Origin: Choricystis sp. odSpoLacu1
Lineage: Eukaryota > Chlorophyta > Trebouxiophyceae
Assembly: GCA_958009055.1 (NCBI GenBank)
Contig: OY253663.1
Location: forward strand, 186,001-250,000
Length of the DNA: 64,000 bases
Direction: 5' to 3'
Part shown: one piece after another, positions 31,711 to 43,110 of the stretch
Layout: each line of letters begins with the position of its first letter
Numbering within the stretch: position 1 is the stretch's first letter
Notes under the pieces: model-generated
The model's database searches: none
What the model was told of the DNA's origin: nothing
Seen by the model: only the letters and a program-made list of their open reading frames with translations
Made by a program: the position numbers and the translations under genes

Positions 31711-34678
31711 ATGGCCACCTTCCCCCCCGCCCGCCTGGCCCTCACCCTGACGCCCACCCTGCGCCCGGGAGGCATCCCTCCTTCCCCCGACACCGCCCTG
31801 GCGGCGGCCGAGGCGGCGGCGGTGGTAGGGGAGGGAGAGGGTGAGCCGGTGGCGTCTTCCTCCTCCTCTTCCACCCTCTCCTGGTCGTCAGAAGACGATG
31901 ACGACGCCTACAACGATGAGGAAGACGACGTCCCTTCCGCCTCCTGTCACCCCGCCGCCCGGGCGCCCGCCGCGTGCGTGTCAGCGCGAGCGCTGCGCGT
32001 GTGGCTCTCAACAGAGGTCGCCCGTTTCAACGCCGCCCACGCGGCCGGCCCCCCGCACGGCATCCCCGGAGAAGAGTGGTTGGTGGTGGCGGCTCGGCGG
32101 GCGCGAGCGCTGGCGGGGGCGGCGGTGGGGGCGGTCGCCGCGCGCGCGCGCGCAGCGGCGGGGGGGCCGCGCGCTGGCGCAGACACCGCCCGCCTGCTGC
32201 GCTCCGTGTGGAGCCTGGCGGCGCGCAGTGGGTCTGACGCGGTGGATGGGCTGTACGCGCGGGCGGCGGCGTGGCGGGCGCGAGCGGCGGCGGCGGAGGG
32301 TGGTGGGGGTGGGGGCGCGGCGCGGCTGTCGGTAGCTGCCCCCGTCCCCACCGCGGCGCCACCACCCACGGCCCGTCATTCTGTCTGCTGGTCGTTGGCC
32401 GCTGTGATCGCTGCGGCCACCATCGATGCGCCGGGGCGGCCGTCGGCTGTGGCGGGGGGGGCACCGCCGGGCCGGCGTGCGTCCCCAGTCTCCGCGCGCC
32501 GCCCGTCCGCCTCCCCCCCCTCCCCCACCACCACCCGCCGCTCCGTCTGCAACCCCCCCCTGCCCGACGCCGAGCTGGAGGACGCGTTGGCCGAGTTGAG
32601 GGAGTTGAGGGCGGCGGCAGCGGAGCTGGAGGCGGCAGCCGACGGTGCCGCCGCGGCAGAATCACGTGCCGTCGCCGCTAAAGCCGCCGCTGACGCGGCG
32701 GCCGCCGAGTTGAGGTGTCGGACGCCACGCCCGCCGTCGTCTGCGGCGGCGCTGGGGGAGGCGGGGGTGGCGCTGGGCGGGCTGGCGGGAGACGTTGCTG
32801 CCGCGGCCGACGCGGCGCGCACGTGGAGGCGTGACGACCTGGCGGCCTGGCTGGCAGGGGATGGAGGCGAGAGGCAGCCGCCGCCGGAAGACACGGCGGG
32901 GTGTCTGTCCTCAGCACTGGAGGCGGGCACGCTGACGCGGGAGGCGGTGGTGGCGGCGCTGGCGGCACACGACGGCGCGTCGCTCTCGCGCGCGGCGCGC
33001 CCCGACACGGCAGCCGCCTGGGTGACGACCCGCGTGGCGGCCGGGACTACCACTCCCATCGCGGCCGCCGCGCTGACTGCGTGGCTGACGGGGGCGACGC
33101 CCGGCGGGGACGCCACCGCGCCGCTCGCGCGCTGGTTTGGTGTCGCAGCGGCCACACCCGCTCCCGCCCTGGCCGCCGCCCTGGCGGCCGCCCCACCCTC
33201 CACCGCGGCCCGGTTGGCGGCCGCAGAAGCGGCCGTCGTCGCCCTGACCGCTGAAGTCGAGAGGCTACAGCGGGAAGGCGCCCCCCCGCCCCCCCGCTCG
33301 CGCACCGCGGCCGGCAGTGTGCGCTCCTCCGGCCCGGGGGGCGCGTCCGCCGACCCACCGCCTCCATCCACCGGCCTTCCCGCTTTCTTAGCTGCCCTGG
33401 AGGCGGCGGGCGAGTCCGAACCCTGGAAGGACGGCTTCCCCCCACTCGGCACGGGGCCCGACACCCCAAAGCTCCTGCGCGCCGCCGCCCGCGTCCGCAA
33501 CAAGGGCATCACCAAGCGCGAGACCGAGCTCACCATCAAGAATGTGTGGAAAGACAGGGTGGCGGCCGGGCTGGCAGCGGCTGCGACACCGTTGATTGAT
33601 TTCACGTTTGCCCACCTGCAGACGCGGGTGGGTGTCCCCGCCGCCGTCGTGAAGGCGGGATACAACCTGGTGTACGGCCTGTGGAAGTACAGGTGGGATG
33701 CAGACTGCGAACTGTTTCTGTGCGTGTTGACGGGGCAGGTGAGTTGAGAGAGGGTTTGGAGGAAGGAAGGAAGAAGACCGAGACTGCTAAGGAGAAAAAA
33801 CTTTACCTACCAACACTCTGCCCGTGGCACACATCATCGACCACACAAAAAACTCCACCACCCCCCAACCCCTTCCCACAGGTACGTGAAGAAGTGTACC
33901 ACCAACAAGTCGCCCTGCAGCACGACATCGTGTCCACTCTGGCTGCCGTCGACCGCTCGGCGCACGGCGCCGAGACTGGTACCCTACCCCACGCCGACGT
34001 GCGCACCGCGTTGCGCGCTTATTGGCGGGTGGGGGCGCCTGGCGGCAAGACGGAGGCGCGGTTTGACGCGCTGGCTCAAGCACTGGAGGCGGTGGCCCCC
34101 CCGGCCGACGGCCCGGTCCCCCTGGCCTGCCTCTTCGCAGAAGACGGCGAGTTCAACCAGGGCGAGTTTGCGGAGGCGGTGCGCGACCAAGCCCTGGCTG
34201 AACGCCTGGAATTCTTTGGGGAGGTGGAGGCCGCGTCGACGCGCAGGCGGGAGGGTCGGTCGAAACGCACGTCACGCGCGCGCACGCGGCCGCCGCGCTG
34301 GCCGCCGTCGACGGCACCCTCGCCCCCGCCGCCGCCTGGGATGCTGCCAACGCTGCCTTTGCGCCCGGTGAAGTGGCGTCCCCCCAGGCCGTCGTCATGG
34401 CGAGGCTGCGCGCGGGGAAGGGGCGGCGCCTTCGCTCGACGGCGGGGGGCAGCGTCGCGCCCGGCGGCAGCGTGGCCGCCGCGCACGGCGCGTCCCGCCT
34501 GGGCGTGATGAAAGGGCGGAGCAGTCCCTCCACCACCAAGCTGTCCAAAGCGGGGGCGGCTGCAGTGGATGCCGTGCGCGCGGCGTGGCTGGCCGCGCCC
34601 GCGGCCATGCGGGGAGATGGTGGGAGCGGGCCGAGGGCGGGCACGGCTGCCGCGCTGGCGGCTGGTGGGATTGCGTGA
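31711..34678 (+). CDS. TSNAXIP1-like protein, possible ciliary component (frame-broken)
   Basis: Exons 31711-33738 and 33882-34678. The first ~560 residues are Ala-rich with acidic and coiled-coil-like stretches. The conserved part is near the exon junction: KLLRAAARVRNKGITKRETE, TIKNVWKDR, then YNLVYGLWKYRWDADCELF, LCVLTGQVREEVYHQQ. This resembles animal TSNAXIP1 (translin-associated factor X interacting protein 1), where R-N-x-x-(S/T)-K-R-(D/E)-x-E and L-x-G-x-(V/I)-x-E-E-x-Y-H patterns occur; relatives are found mostly in ciliated organisms. After LEFFGEVEA (about 34230) the coding character moves to another frame (VDAQAGGSVETHVTRAHAA...) and runs to the stop at 34678. No long repeat marks that break. 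Family call is from pattern memory and should be treated as tentative. Confidence 0.55.
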
Positions 34679-34738
34679 CTGTGAATGGTGAACCAGGGTG
34701 GTTTGAAGGAGAGAAGGAGGGATCGGGCGTGTGTTAAA

Positions 34739-36336
34739 TCACCCTCCCGCAGACAGACAAGCATTCACCTCCCCCACAATGTTGATCTTCCGCCCATTCA
34801 CCAACGCGCTGATCCCCGCTTCAGCTGCCTCCTTGGCCGCCCGCGTGGCGGCCAGGGCGGCGGCCAGCTTGGGCGCGTCGGCCGTCAGTTGTGCGGTCAG
34901 CATCGCCGCGCGGTCATCCAGCTGCGCCGACAGGCGCGCCACCTTGGCCCCCGCTCCACCCTTGGCTTTCAGCCCTGCCGCCAGACGAGCCGCAGCCGCC
35001 CCCCCCGCCCGCAGCAGCAACAGGGTGCGGGCGCGGTCGCCGGAGAGAGCGTCAGCGGCGGATGATAGGCCGGAGCGCGCGGAGGCCAGCACGTCGGCGG
35101 ACGGCGGCGTGGCCACAATGTCTGGCGCGTCGTGGGGGAGGGTGAGGGCGCCCCCCCCCTCCAGGGCGGTCAGAAAGGCGGCCAGTTCGGCCACGTCGTC
35201 GCCGAGGGCGGCGCGCGCGTCTGCGTCGTCGGCGAGCGTGACGGCTGCAGAAGGAGCAGCAGTCGTGGTGGCGTCAGCGTCCCCGCCCACGACCCCGATG
35301 TCCCACTCGATGTCGATGGGGGCGTCGGTGGAGGCGGCGGCAGCGGCGGCAGCGGGAGGATCCTCTGGCTCCACAGTGCCGATATCCCAGCTGATTCCTG
35401 CGCTGTCGCCGCCACCACCGCCGCCGCTGTCGCCCGCGTCGTCCACGTCCCACGCGATCTCGGTCACCGCGTCCGTGGCCGAGTCGGCGGCAGCGGGGGC
35501 GGCAGCCGCGGCGTCGTCATCAAAATCGGCGGCGCGAACCGCGGCCAGTGCCGGCAGCAGCTCCCCCGCGGTCGCCGCGGGCGCGCCACTCTTGCCGTGC
35601 GCGTAGGCAGTAAACGCGGCATAGTAGTCGGCCGCCGCGCCCACCGCGTCCGACCGCAGGGCGGCCGCACCGGTCCGAAACTGGGCGGGAGCAGACGCCG
35701 TCAGGGCAGCCAACTCTGAATCAACGTCCACCCCCTCCACACCCAGCGCGCCGCACGCCGCCACAAACTCTTTGGCGGCGGCCGCCCCCGACCTCGCCAG
35801 CTCGCCTTTTTTGCGGTCGATGTCGATCAGAGCCGCGCGCGCAGCGCGCAGTCGCCGTGCGGAGGGCGGGCACCTCAAAGTCCACGTTGTGGGCTAAAGC
35901 CAACGCGGCCTCCCCTACCGCTCCCTTGCACCGATCATACGCGCGCACCAGTTTGTGCCAGTGGGCGGCGGGGCCGGCGTAGCCGCCGAGCAGGGTGCGG
36001 CCGCCGCGCGTCGCGAGCGCGTCGCGGGTTGAAACGCAAAACGCATAATCGATGGACTGAGCGTCCACGGGGGCTAGATCAGCAGGCAAGTCGGCTGCGG
36101 CGGCGACGGCCTGCGTCTGGATGACGGCCAGGCGGGCGCGCCAGTCTTTGGGGATGAGCTTGCGGTCGGTCTGTGTGGGTTGGAGGGAAGGGAAGTGGGG
36201 GTCGAGTGTCGGACATTCAGGGGTGGCGCGCGCCTCTGCTCCCTCTTTCCTGCTCCTCCCCACACATGCAAGCACTCACCAGCCATGCCGCCAGCTTGCC
36301 GTAGTTGATGTCGATGGGCAGGTCTTCGTCCGCCAT
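34739..36336 (-). CDS. CDK5RAP3: CDK5RAP3/C53, UFM1 E3 ligase adaptor (frame-broken)
   Basis: Exons 36336-36280 and 36170-34739. C53 joins UFL1 and DDRGK1 at the ER, where ribosomes are UFMylated, and links this to ATG8-dependent ER-phagy. The start DLPIDINYGKLAAWL matches the family's P-I-D-I-x-x-x-K-L-x-x-W-L, the second exon has TDRKLIPKDWRARL and AHNVDFEVPALR, and the end is GISALVNGRKINIVGEV. The acidic middle holds three Trp-Asp motifs (IAWDV, ISWDI, IEWDI) like the shuffled ATG8-interacting motifs of C53. The frame changes in a CG-rich stretch near 35834-35848 between FEVPALR and DIDRKKGELA; total exon length is one more than a multiple of three, as expected for a one-base error. Confidence 0.85.
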
Positions 36337-36713
36337 TTGGGATAAAAGCGCGATACGTTTTTCAATGGAAAAAAGCGGGGGAAAACCGCGCGCAAAAGAC
36401 AGAGCTCCTAGCCCTGCTTGTGCTTTCAGGGGCAGGGAGCGAGGGTCTGCGCCTGGGAGTGGGCGCCACGCGGAGAGGGGGGCGCAAGGAGAAAAAGAGA
36501 GAGTGATTGGGAAGCGAGAGAAAACGTTTTTTTCTTCTCTTCACGTCCCGCGCCTCCCCTCTCTTCCCCCTTACCTGCTCGTACAAATCTTCGTTGTGTT
36601 ACAAAACTCAATGACAAACTCAGGCAACGTGTGTTTTTGTACAACAGTGAATGTTTTTGGGTCGTGTGTGTGTGTGTGAAAGAATGCAAATGTTTTTTCC
36701 CTCTCTCTCTCCA
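36337..36713. other. Intergenic region between C53 and CtpA genes
   Basis: It holds the C53 promoter side and the CtpA 3' flank. There is a T run near 36526, an AT-richer block 36585-36700, and a GTGTGTGTGTG tract at 36667-36677. No gene or RNA is recognised. Confidence 0.45.
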
Positions 36714-38819
36714 TCACCACCACCTCGCCGCCGCCCTGTCCACTGCGTCCAGCCCAGCCGCCACGCACGCGTCCCGTCCGGGATCGGGAGTCCCCGGACC
36801 CGATGGCGTGCCCTCGCACCGGGCGTCGGGGGTGAGGCCGTGGTCGGCGGTGGGCTGGCGCCCGCGCGGTGTCGTGTACGCGCCAACAGTCACGCGCACG
36901 CCGCCACCACCAGTGGTTGATGGTGATGATGATGGTGTCCCCGTCGCCGGCAACGGAAAGTAGTACTGGACGACGCCCTTGCCAAAGGAGCGCTCCCCCA
37001 GCAGGGTGGCGTGGAGGCGGGAGTCCGCGAGCGCGCCGGCCACCAACTCTGCTGCGGACGCGGTGCCCCGGTTGACCAGGATGGCGAGGGGGGCGTGGGT
37101 GGCGACGGTGCGGTCGGCAGGGGTGGCGGCAGCAACACGGCTGCCACCGCCGTTCCCGCGCCCAGCCACAAACTGGGTCGTCGACCCGCCGCCGCCGCCG
37201 CCCCCCCCCCCCCCGATCAAACGACGCGATGGGGGCGCCATCCGGCAGCAGCAGGGCGGCAGTCGCGACACCCTCCTCAAACATGCCGCCCGGGTTGTTG
37301 CGCAGGTCGAGGACGATGCCGTCGACGTGTTCTGTTTCGACGTGTGCCAGCGCAGACGCCATCGCGGCCGTCGCATCACCAGAAACGTAATGCAGCCGCA
37401 AATAGGCCACACTCCTCCCTCCCCGCGTCGCCAGAGTGGCCGCTTTGACGGGGGGCTGGGGCAGGGGGCGGCGCTCCAGGGTGAGGCGGCGGGGGGGGGC
37501 GCCGTCGAAGGGGGCGATGGTCACGGCCACGTCTGCGCCCGCCGGACCCCTCAGCAACGCGGCCACCGCACTGTCAGGCAGCCTGTCCACCGCGTACCGG
37601 TCCACCTCCAGCAGGGCGTCCCCCGCGCGCACGCCGGCAGCTTCAGCGGCTGATTCGGCGGCGACCGCCGCCACGCGCGCGCCGCGCGCGCGCGACGGGT
37701 GGTGCAGAAACCCCCCGCTCACCCCTTCCGCCGGTCCATCCACCACGATGCCGACGCCCCCACCCGCCTGCGCGGTGGCGTACGCCAGCTCGCCCGCCGT
37801 GGGGCGGCGCAGGGCCAGTCGATACGCAGACGGCGGCAGGAACTCTGTGTAGCGGTCGCCCAGGCTGGCTGTGAGGTCGGACGCTACCGCGTGCAGCTCG
37901 CCGTCAGAGCGCAGCAAGCCGCCCGCGGCCTCCAGGGCGGGCTGCAGGCGGGCCGCCCAGGCAGCCACCGCAAAGGGGCGGGGGTGGGCGGTGCGGGTGG
38001 GGGGGGGGGGACCATTCTTGAGCCACCGTCTGCCACACCTTTTCCAGGGCTTTCCGCCGGGCGGTGGCGCCCGGGACGGAGGCTTCCAGGTCGGTGAGTG
38101 TGTCGACGTAGCGGGCGTAGGTGCGGAGGCTGTGGGAGGAAGGGGTGGAGTTGGACAAGGAGGAAGAGGTGGAGGGCGCGACACACACACACACACCACA
38201 CCATCTCTCCCTTCTCATCTCACATCTGCATCGCGGCCCACGCATCCTCCGTGAATGATGACCGATCGTACAGCAGGGACATGGCGTCCGCCTCGTCGGC
38301 GGACGGCAGCGGCGACGACGGGCGGCGGGAGGAGACGGGGGTGGTGGTGGCCGCCGCGCCGCCTTCGCCACCTGCCGCCGCCGCGTCATTCTCCTGGCGC
38401 CAGCGAGACCGCACCGCGGCGGCGCGTTCATAGCGGTCGCGCACGGCGGCCAGCTCTTCGAGCGGGGGGGCGGGAGGGAGGAGGGTGGCGAGGGTGGAGG
38501 GAGAGGTGGCGGCCACTTGTGGCTGGGGCGCCAGCTGCTGCGCAGTCACCGGCAGCACGGGGCCCGACAACGAGGCCAGGGCGGCCAACAGGCCGGCCAG
38601 GGCGCGGGAGGCAGTGCGCCCGTGTGGCGACGCGAGCGCGGGGGGTGGTGTCGACGATGGCACAGGAGTGGAGGCGGCCTCGGCGCAATGTGTGTGCTTT
38701 CCAGACGGTCCCTCATCTGCACTGCAGGCGCGGGAGGCGCGCACGCGGCGTGGCAGGGGCGGGGCGGCAGCGCGCCCCGCATGCGGGGCGCGTGCGGCGC
38801 GCGGGGCGCGGGCGCGCAT
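36714..38819 (-). CDS. CTPA: Carboxyl-terminal processing protease CtpA, thylakoid lumen (frame-broken)
   Basis: Exon 1 38819-38224, exon 2 from 38129. CtpA is the lumenal serine protease of family S41 that trims the C-terminus of photosystem II protein D1. A bipartite targeting signal is visible: a long Arg/Ser/Ala-rich transit peptide, then ALAGLLAALASLSGPVLPVTA ending in an A-x-A type site. Next come AVRDRYERA, GDRYTEFLPP, a PDZ domain (VGIVVDG...GVRAGDALLEVD), LRLHYVSGDAT, and the catalytic core: GIVLDLRNNPGG, NRGTASAAELVAGAL (Ser nucleophile) and GERSFGKGVVQ (Lys base). Frames change at a G12 run (37999-38010) and a C14 run (37201-37214). Each joins two parts of one protein, so the gene is probably whole in nature. 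Confidence 0.88.
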
Positions 38820-39101
38820 CGGGGGCCGGATGCGAGGGCCGGGGATGAAGGAGCGAGTTTGAGTCACGCGTGTCGGCCGACTGGGAGCCCACGGGGCGCG
38901 GCGGGGTGGTGGTGGTGGCGCACGCTGGCCACGCAAAGACAAAGCGCAGAGTCTTGTTGTGCGGCGAATTTTCAGTCTCTCTGCCGCTCCAGCTTTTTTT
39001 CGGTCGGGTTGGGGAGTGTGTGGCGGTCCCTGCGCACCAGAGACGCGCGTGTGGCACACACACACACACACACACAGACACACGACCCTGCACTTGCACC
39101 A

Positions 39102-42100
39102 ATGGGCAAGTCCCGCTTCTCCACGCTCGACGTCGCGGCCGTCGCAGCCTCGCTGCGGGCGCGCGCGGTGGGGCTGCGCGTCGTCAACGTGTACGACGCG
39201 CCGGGCACGCACAAGGTGAGTGTGTTGTGGATGTGTGCACAGCGCCATCGGGAAGGGAGAGAGGAGGGAAGAGGCGCACGCTGGCCGACTTGTTTTAACC
39301 AATCCCCAACCAACCCCCCCTAGGGCGTCCTCTTCAAACTGGCCCGCTCTGGCGACGACGGCGACAAGCTGTGGCTGTTGATCGAGCCGGGAGCCCGCGC
39401 CCACACCGTGGTCGAACCCCCGGGTGGCGACCGCGACGCGCGCGACGCACCCTCCCCCTTTGCCCTCAAACTGCGCAAACACGTGCGAGGCCGCCGCCTC
39501 TCGGGCGTCACCCAGCTGGGGTGCGACCGCTTGCTGGACCTGGCGTTTGGCACGGGGGATGCCACGCACCACATCCTGGTGGAGTTGTATGCGTCGGGAA
39601 ACGTCGCCCTCACCGACGGCGCGTTCACCGTGCTCACCCTGCTGCGGTCGCACAAAGATGCCGCCACGGGGGCAGCGGTGCAGGCTAATAGGCCGTACCC
39701 GCTGGCTGCACTCGTGCGGCCGCGCGCGCGGCTGGACGTGGAGGGTGTCGTGGCCGCGCTGTCCACCATCGCCGACGCCTCCACCCTCCCTCCCACCGTC
39801 AAAGCCGCTCTGTCGCGCGCCATGCCACACGGCCCCGCGGTGGCGGAGCATGTGGCGTTGACGGCGGGAGTGGACCCGGGGAGTGAAGCGGCGACTGTTG
39901 CAGGCAACTCGGCTGCTGTTTCACGCATCGTCGCCGCCGCGGCCGACGTGGAGGCCTGGATCGATGCGTGCGAGGCCGGCACCGTGCCCCCCGCCTTTCT
40001 GACGGTAGAGGCGGACAAACCCAAGAAGAAGAAGAAAGATGAGGGTGGTGGGGTGGCGGCGGCGGCGGCGACACACACGCCACCCACCATCCTGGACCCC
40101 TCCACCACGCCCGACCTCGTCTACGACACCTTCGAAGCATTCCCCCTGGCCCAGCTGACAGGCCGGGACCGTGTGCCCTCCGCCTCCCTGGATGCTGCGG
40201 CCGACACCTACTTTTCTGCCATCGGCGGCCAGCGCGCGGCCGCCGCACGCGCGTCGCGCGAGGCCGCCGCCCACGCCCGCGTCGACCGCATCAAGGCCGA
40301 CCAGGATGCGCGTTCGGGTGAGCTGATGGCGGCCGCGGATGCGGCTGGCGCGGCTGCAGCAGCTGTGGAGGCGGCGCCTGCGGACGCGGACGCCGTGGTG
40401 GACGCAGTTAATTCAGTCCTCGCGCGCGGCACCCCCTGGCGCGACGTCGCCCGCCTCATCGCTGCGGAAGCGGCGGCCGGCAACCCGGTGGCGGGGCGGG
40501 TGGCCGGGCTGGCGCTGGAGCGCAACGTGGTGACGGTGCGGTTGCCGCGCGTGGATGGTGGTGGTGGTGGTGGTGGTGGTGGTGGTGGTGGTGGTGGCGA
40601 TGATGATGCCTCCACCGCCCCCACCCCCACCACCGTCTCCGTCGACCTCGACCTCTCCCTCAGCGCCACCGCCAACGCGCGCGCCCTTTACGCCGCCCGC
40701 CGCGCCGCCCTGGCCAAGCTGGAGAGGACGCGGGCGGGGCACGCGGCGGCGCTGGCCGCGGCGGCGGCGAAGACTGAAACCACGCTCGCGTCCGCCGCCG
40801 CGCGCGACGCGGCGCGCGACGCGGCGCGCGCCTTCAAACCCCTCTGGTTCCAAAAGTTTGACTGGTTTGTGACGAGTGAGGGCTTTTTGTGCCTGGCGGG
40901 GCGGGACGCGGGGCAGAATGAGCTTCTCGTGCGCAAACACTTGAAGAAAGGGGACGCGTACGTGCACGCCGACCTGCATGGTGCAGCCACGGTTGTGCTG
41001 AAGAATGCGCGCGGGCCGACTACCCCTCTACCCGCCCTGTCTCTGGCCCAAGCAGGCGATGCCGCCGTGTGCCGGTCGGCCGCGTGGAGCGCCAAAGTCG
41101 CGTCGCGCGCGTGGTGGGTGAGCGCAGAGCAAGTGACCAAAACCCCTCCCACCGGCGAGTACCTCCCCTCTGGCTCGTTCATGGTGCGCGGCAAGAAGAA
41201 CTACCTGCCACCGTCCCGCCTGGAGATGGGGCTGACCTTTTTGTTTCGGCTGGACGACGAGTGTGTGGCAGCCCATGCGGGCGAGCGCGCGGTGCGTGGG
41301 GCTGAGGCTGAGGGTGGTGGCAGTGAAGCTGCCGCGTCGGACGCTGGCGCTGGTGCTGGTGACACTGACGCGTCTTCTTCCTCCGATGGTGGTGGTGGTG
41401 GCGCTGAGGCTGCCGACGCTGGCGACGCCTCGGACAGCAGCCACAGCACCGTCTCCACATCGGACGCCGCCCTGCTGGACGCCGCGCTGGCGGCGCCCGA
41501 CCCCCTGGCCCGCGTGGTGGCTGGCGTGGCGGCGTTGACGGTGGACACGGAGGAGGAGAGGGAGGAGGAGGCTGCGCCGCCGCCACCCTCCACCAAACCT
41601 TCACCCACCACCGCCACTACCCGCCGCAAACCATCCGCCGCCGAGCGGCGCGCCATGAAGAAGCATGGCGTGACGGACGTGGCGCACCTGCCGCCGGACG
41701 CGCTGGCGAAAAAGGAGGAGGTTGAGAAACCTGCTGCGCCACCTCCACCCAAACAAGCCACCTCCCAACCCCCTCCACCACCACCCACTCGCGGCAAAAA
41801 AGCCAAACAAAAGAAGCTGCGCGACCGGTATGGCGACCAGGATGAGGAGGAGCGGGCGCTGGCGACCGCCGCGCTGGCGGCGGCGGGCGCGCAGCGCGGG
41901 CGGCGCGAGCGGCGGGACACGAGGAAGGCGGCCAGGGCGGCAGCCAGGACTGTGGATGTGACCGGGCCGACGCAGGAGGAGATGGAGGCGGTGGGGGCGG
42001 TGGGGAGGGTGGAGAGGAAGCGAGGGGAGGGAGGGCCGGTCGCCACGGTTGCTGCCCCCGATGCGCCACCCCCTGCCACCGACCACCCCTCCTCTGACGA

Positions 42101-42482
42101 CGACGAAACCATCGCCGCCGCGTCCTCCTCCGACGCCGCCCTGCTGGCCACGCTGACGTGTGTGCCACTGCCGACAGACACGCTCCTCCAAGCCATCCCG
42201 ATGGCCGCCCCCCTGTCCGCGCTATCCACCGCCCCCACACCCCTGCTGCGCGTCAAGCTGACCCCCAGCACGGGAAAACGGGGCCGCGTGGCCAAGACGG
42301 CGGTGGAGTTGATGCTGCAGACCAACCCCACACTCACGCCCCACCTGCGCCAACTCATGCGCGCCGTGCCGGACGCCGACCTGGCGGCCGTGGTGCCGGG
42401 GGGGACCAAGGTGTCGGCGCCCGGGGTGGCCAAGCTGGCGGCCAAGGCGAGGCGGGTGAAGAAGGAGGGGAAGAAGGGGTGA
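39102..42482 (+). CDS. NEMF: NEMF/Rqc2 ribosome quality-control factor
   Basis: Exons 39102-39215 and 39324-42482, 1090 residues. NEMF/Rqc2 binds stalled 60S subunits with peptidyl-tRNA, recruits the E3 ligase Listerin and extends the stuck chain with C-terminal (CAT) tails. NFACT-N begins RFSTLDVAAVAASLRARAVG and GVLFKLARSG, with RLSGVTQLGCDRLL. The NFACT-R block is very clear: FQKFDWFVTSEGFLCLAGRDA, QNELLVRKHL, GDAYVHADLHGAATVVLKN. Then come GEYLPSGSFMVRGKKNYLPP, an acidic/Lys-rich middle, and the NFACT-C block with IPMAAPLSAL and LRVKLTPSTGKRG. A (GGT)n tract encodes a poly-Gly insert within the N-terminal half. The (CA)n-rich 5' leader ends ~20 bp before the ATG. Confidence 0.95.
40556..40597 (+). 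repeat. In-frame (GGT)n trinucleotide repeat in NEMF
   Basis: About fourteen GGT/TGG units encode a run of glycine, followed by GATGATGAT (Asp). As units are three bases long, length change would not break the frame. Confidence 0.85.
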
Positions 42483-43110
42483 GGAAAAGTCTGCCTTTGT
42501 TTTGTTTTTCGTTTGTGTCGTAGTGTGCGTTTTTTTGCAAAGCAGGTGTTGTTTGGTAAGAAAAGGCATGTGCGGGGGGGGCGGGGGGGGGAGGGGACGG
42601 GGAGCGAGGGGGTTGGTGAAAAAGAAGGGGGAGGGGGCGAGGTCGGGCAGAAGAAAAAAAAACACCCATTCTTGACCGCGGTTGCCGGCTCTACCCACAC
42701 TGGCCTGCGCCACCACAGTGGCCACAAGCCCTGCCTTGCCGCCAGCCAGGCCAGCGTCGCCAGCACCACCATCAGCAGCGGCGTCACCGGCCGCCGCGGC
42801 CAGTCACACGTCCCGCGTTGCACGGCCGCCTACACGCGCCCCCCGCCAGGGGCTCGGGGGAGGTTCCCCTGTTGGCCGCCAGTGGCGCACGGGCGGTCGA
42901 GCAGGTCACACGGCGGCAGGTCGCCACCTGCCCGACACGGGGAAACGACGGCGCTTCCGCGGGCGGCCGGTTTCCGTCGGGCTCCTCGGCGGACGAAAAT
43001 TCCCACGCTTCGGCGCGCGCCACGGAAGCAGGGTCGGCGGCGCGTGGGTCGGGGCACAGCAGGGCGCAGGGGAGTTGCGGGCCGCGACAGGGCCAAAACG
43101 AAAAAAAATC
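42483..43110. other. Intergenic region between NEMF and tRNA-Lys
   Basis: It holds the NEMF 3' flank, G runs at 42573-42594 and 42639-42650, and the T-run (minus strand) Pol III terminator of the tRNA. On the minus strand from 42823 a ~50-codon GC3-rich frame encodes a possible membrane helix (TPLLMVVLATLAWLAA) followed by basic and Trp residues, but no complete gene could be built. Confidence 0.4.

Noticed and set aside
38220..39851. Upstream extension of the CtpA frame on the minus strand, across the NEMF first exon
   Set aside because: ATG 38819 gives a proper bipartite targeting peptide; the extension is antisense to NEMF coding sequence.
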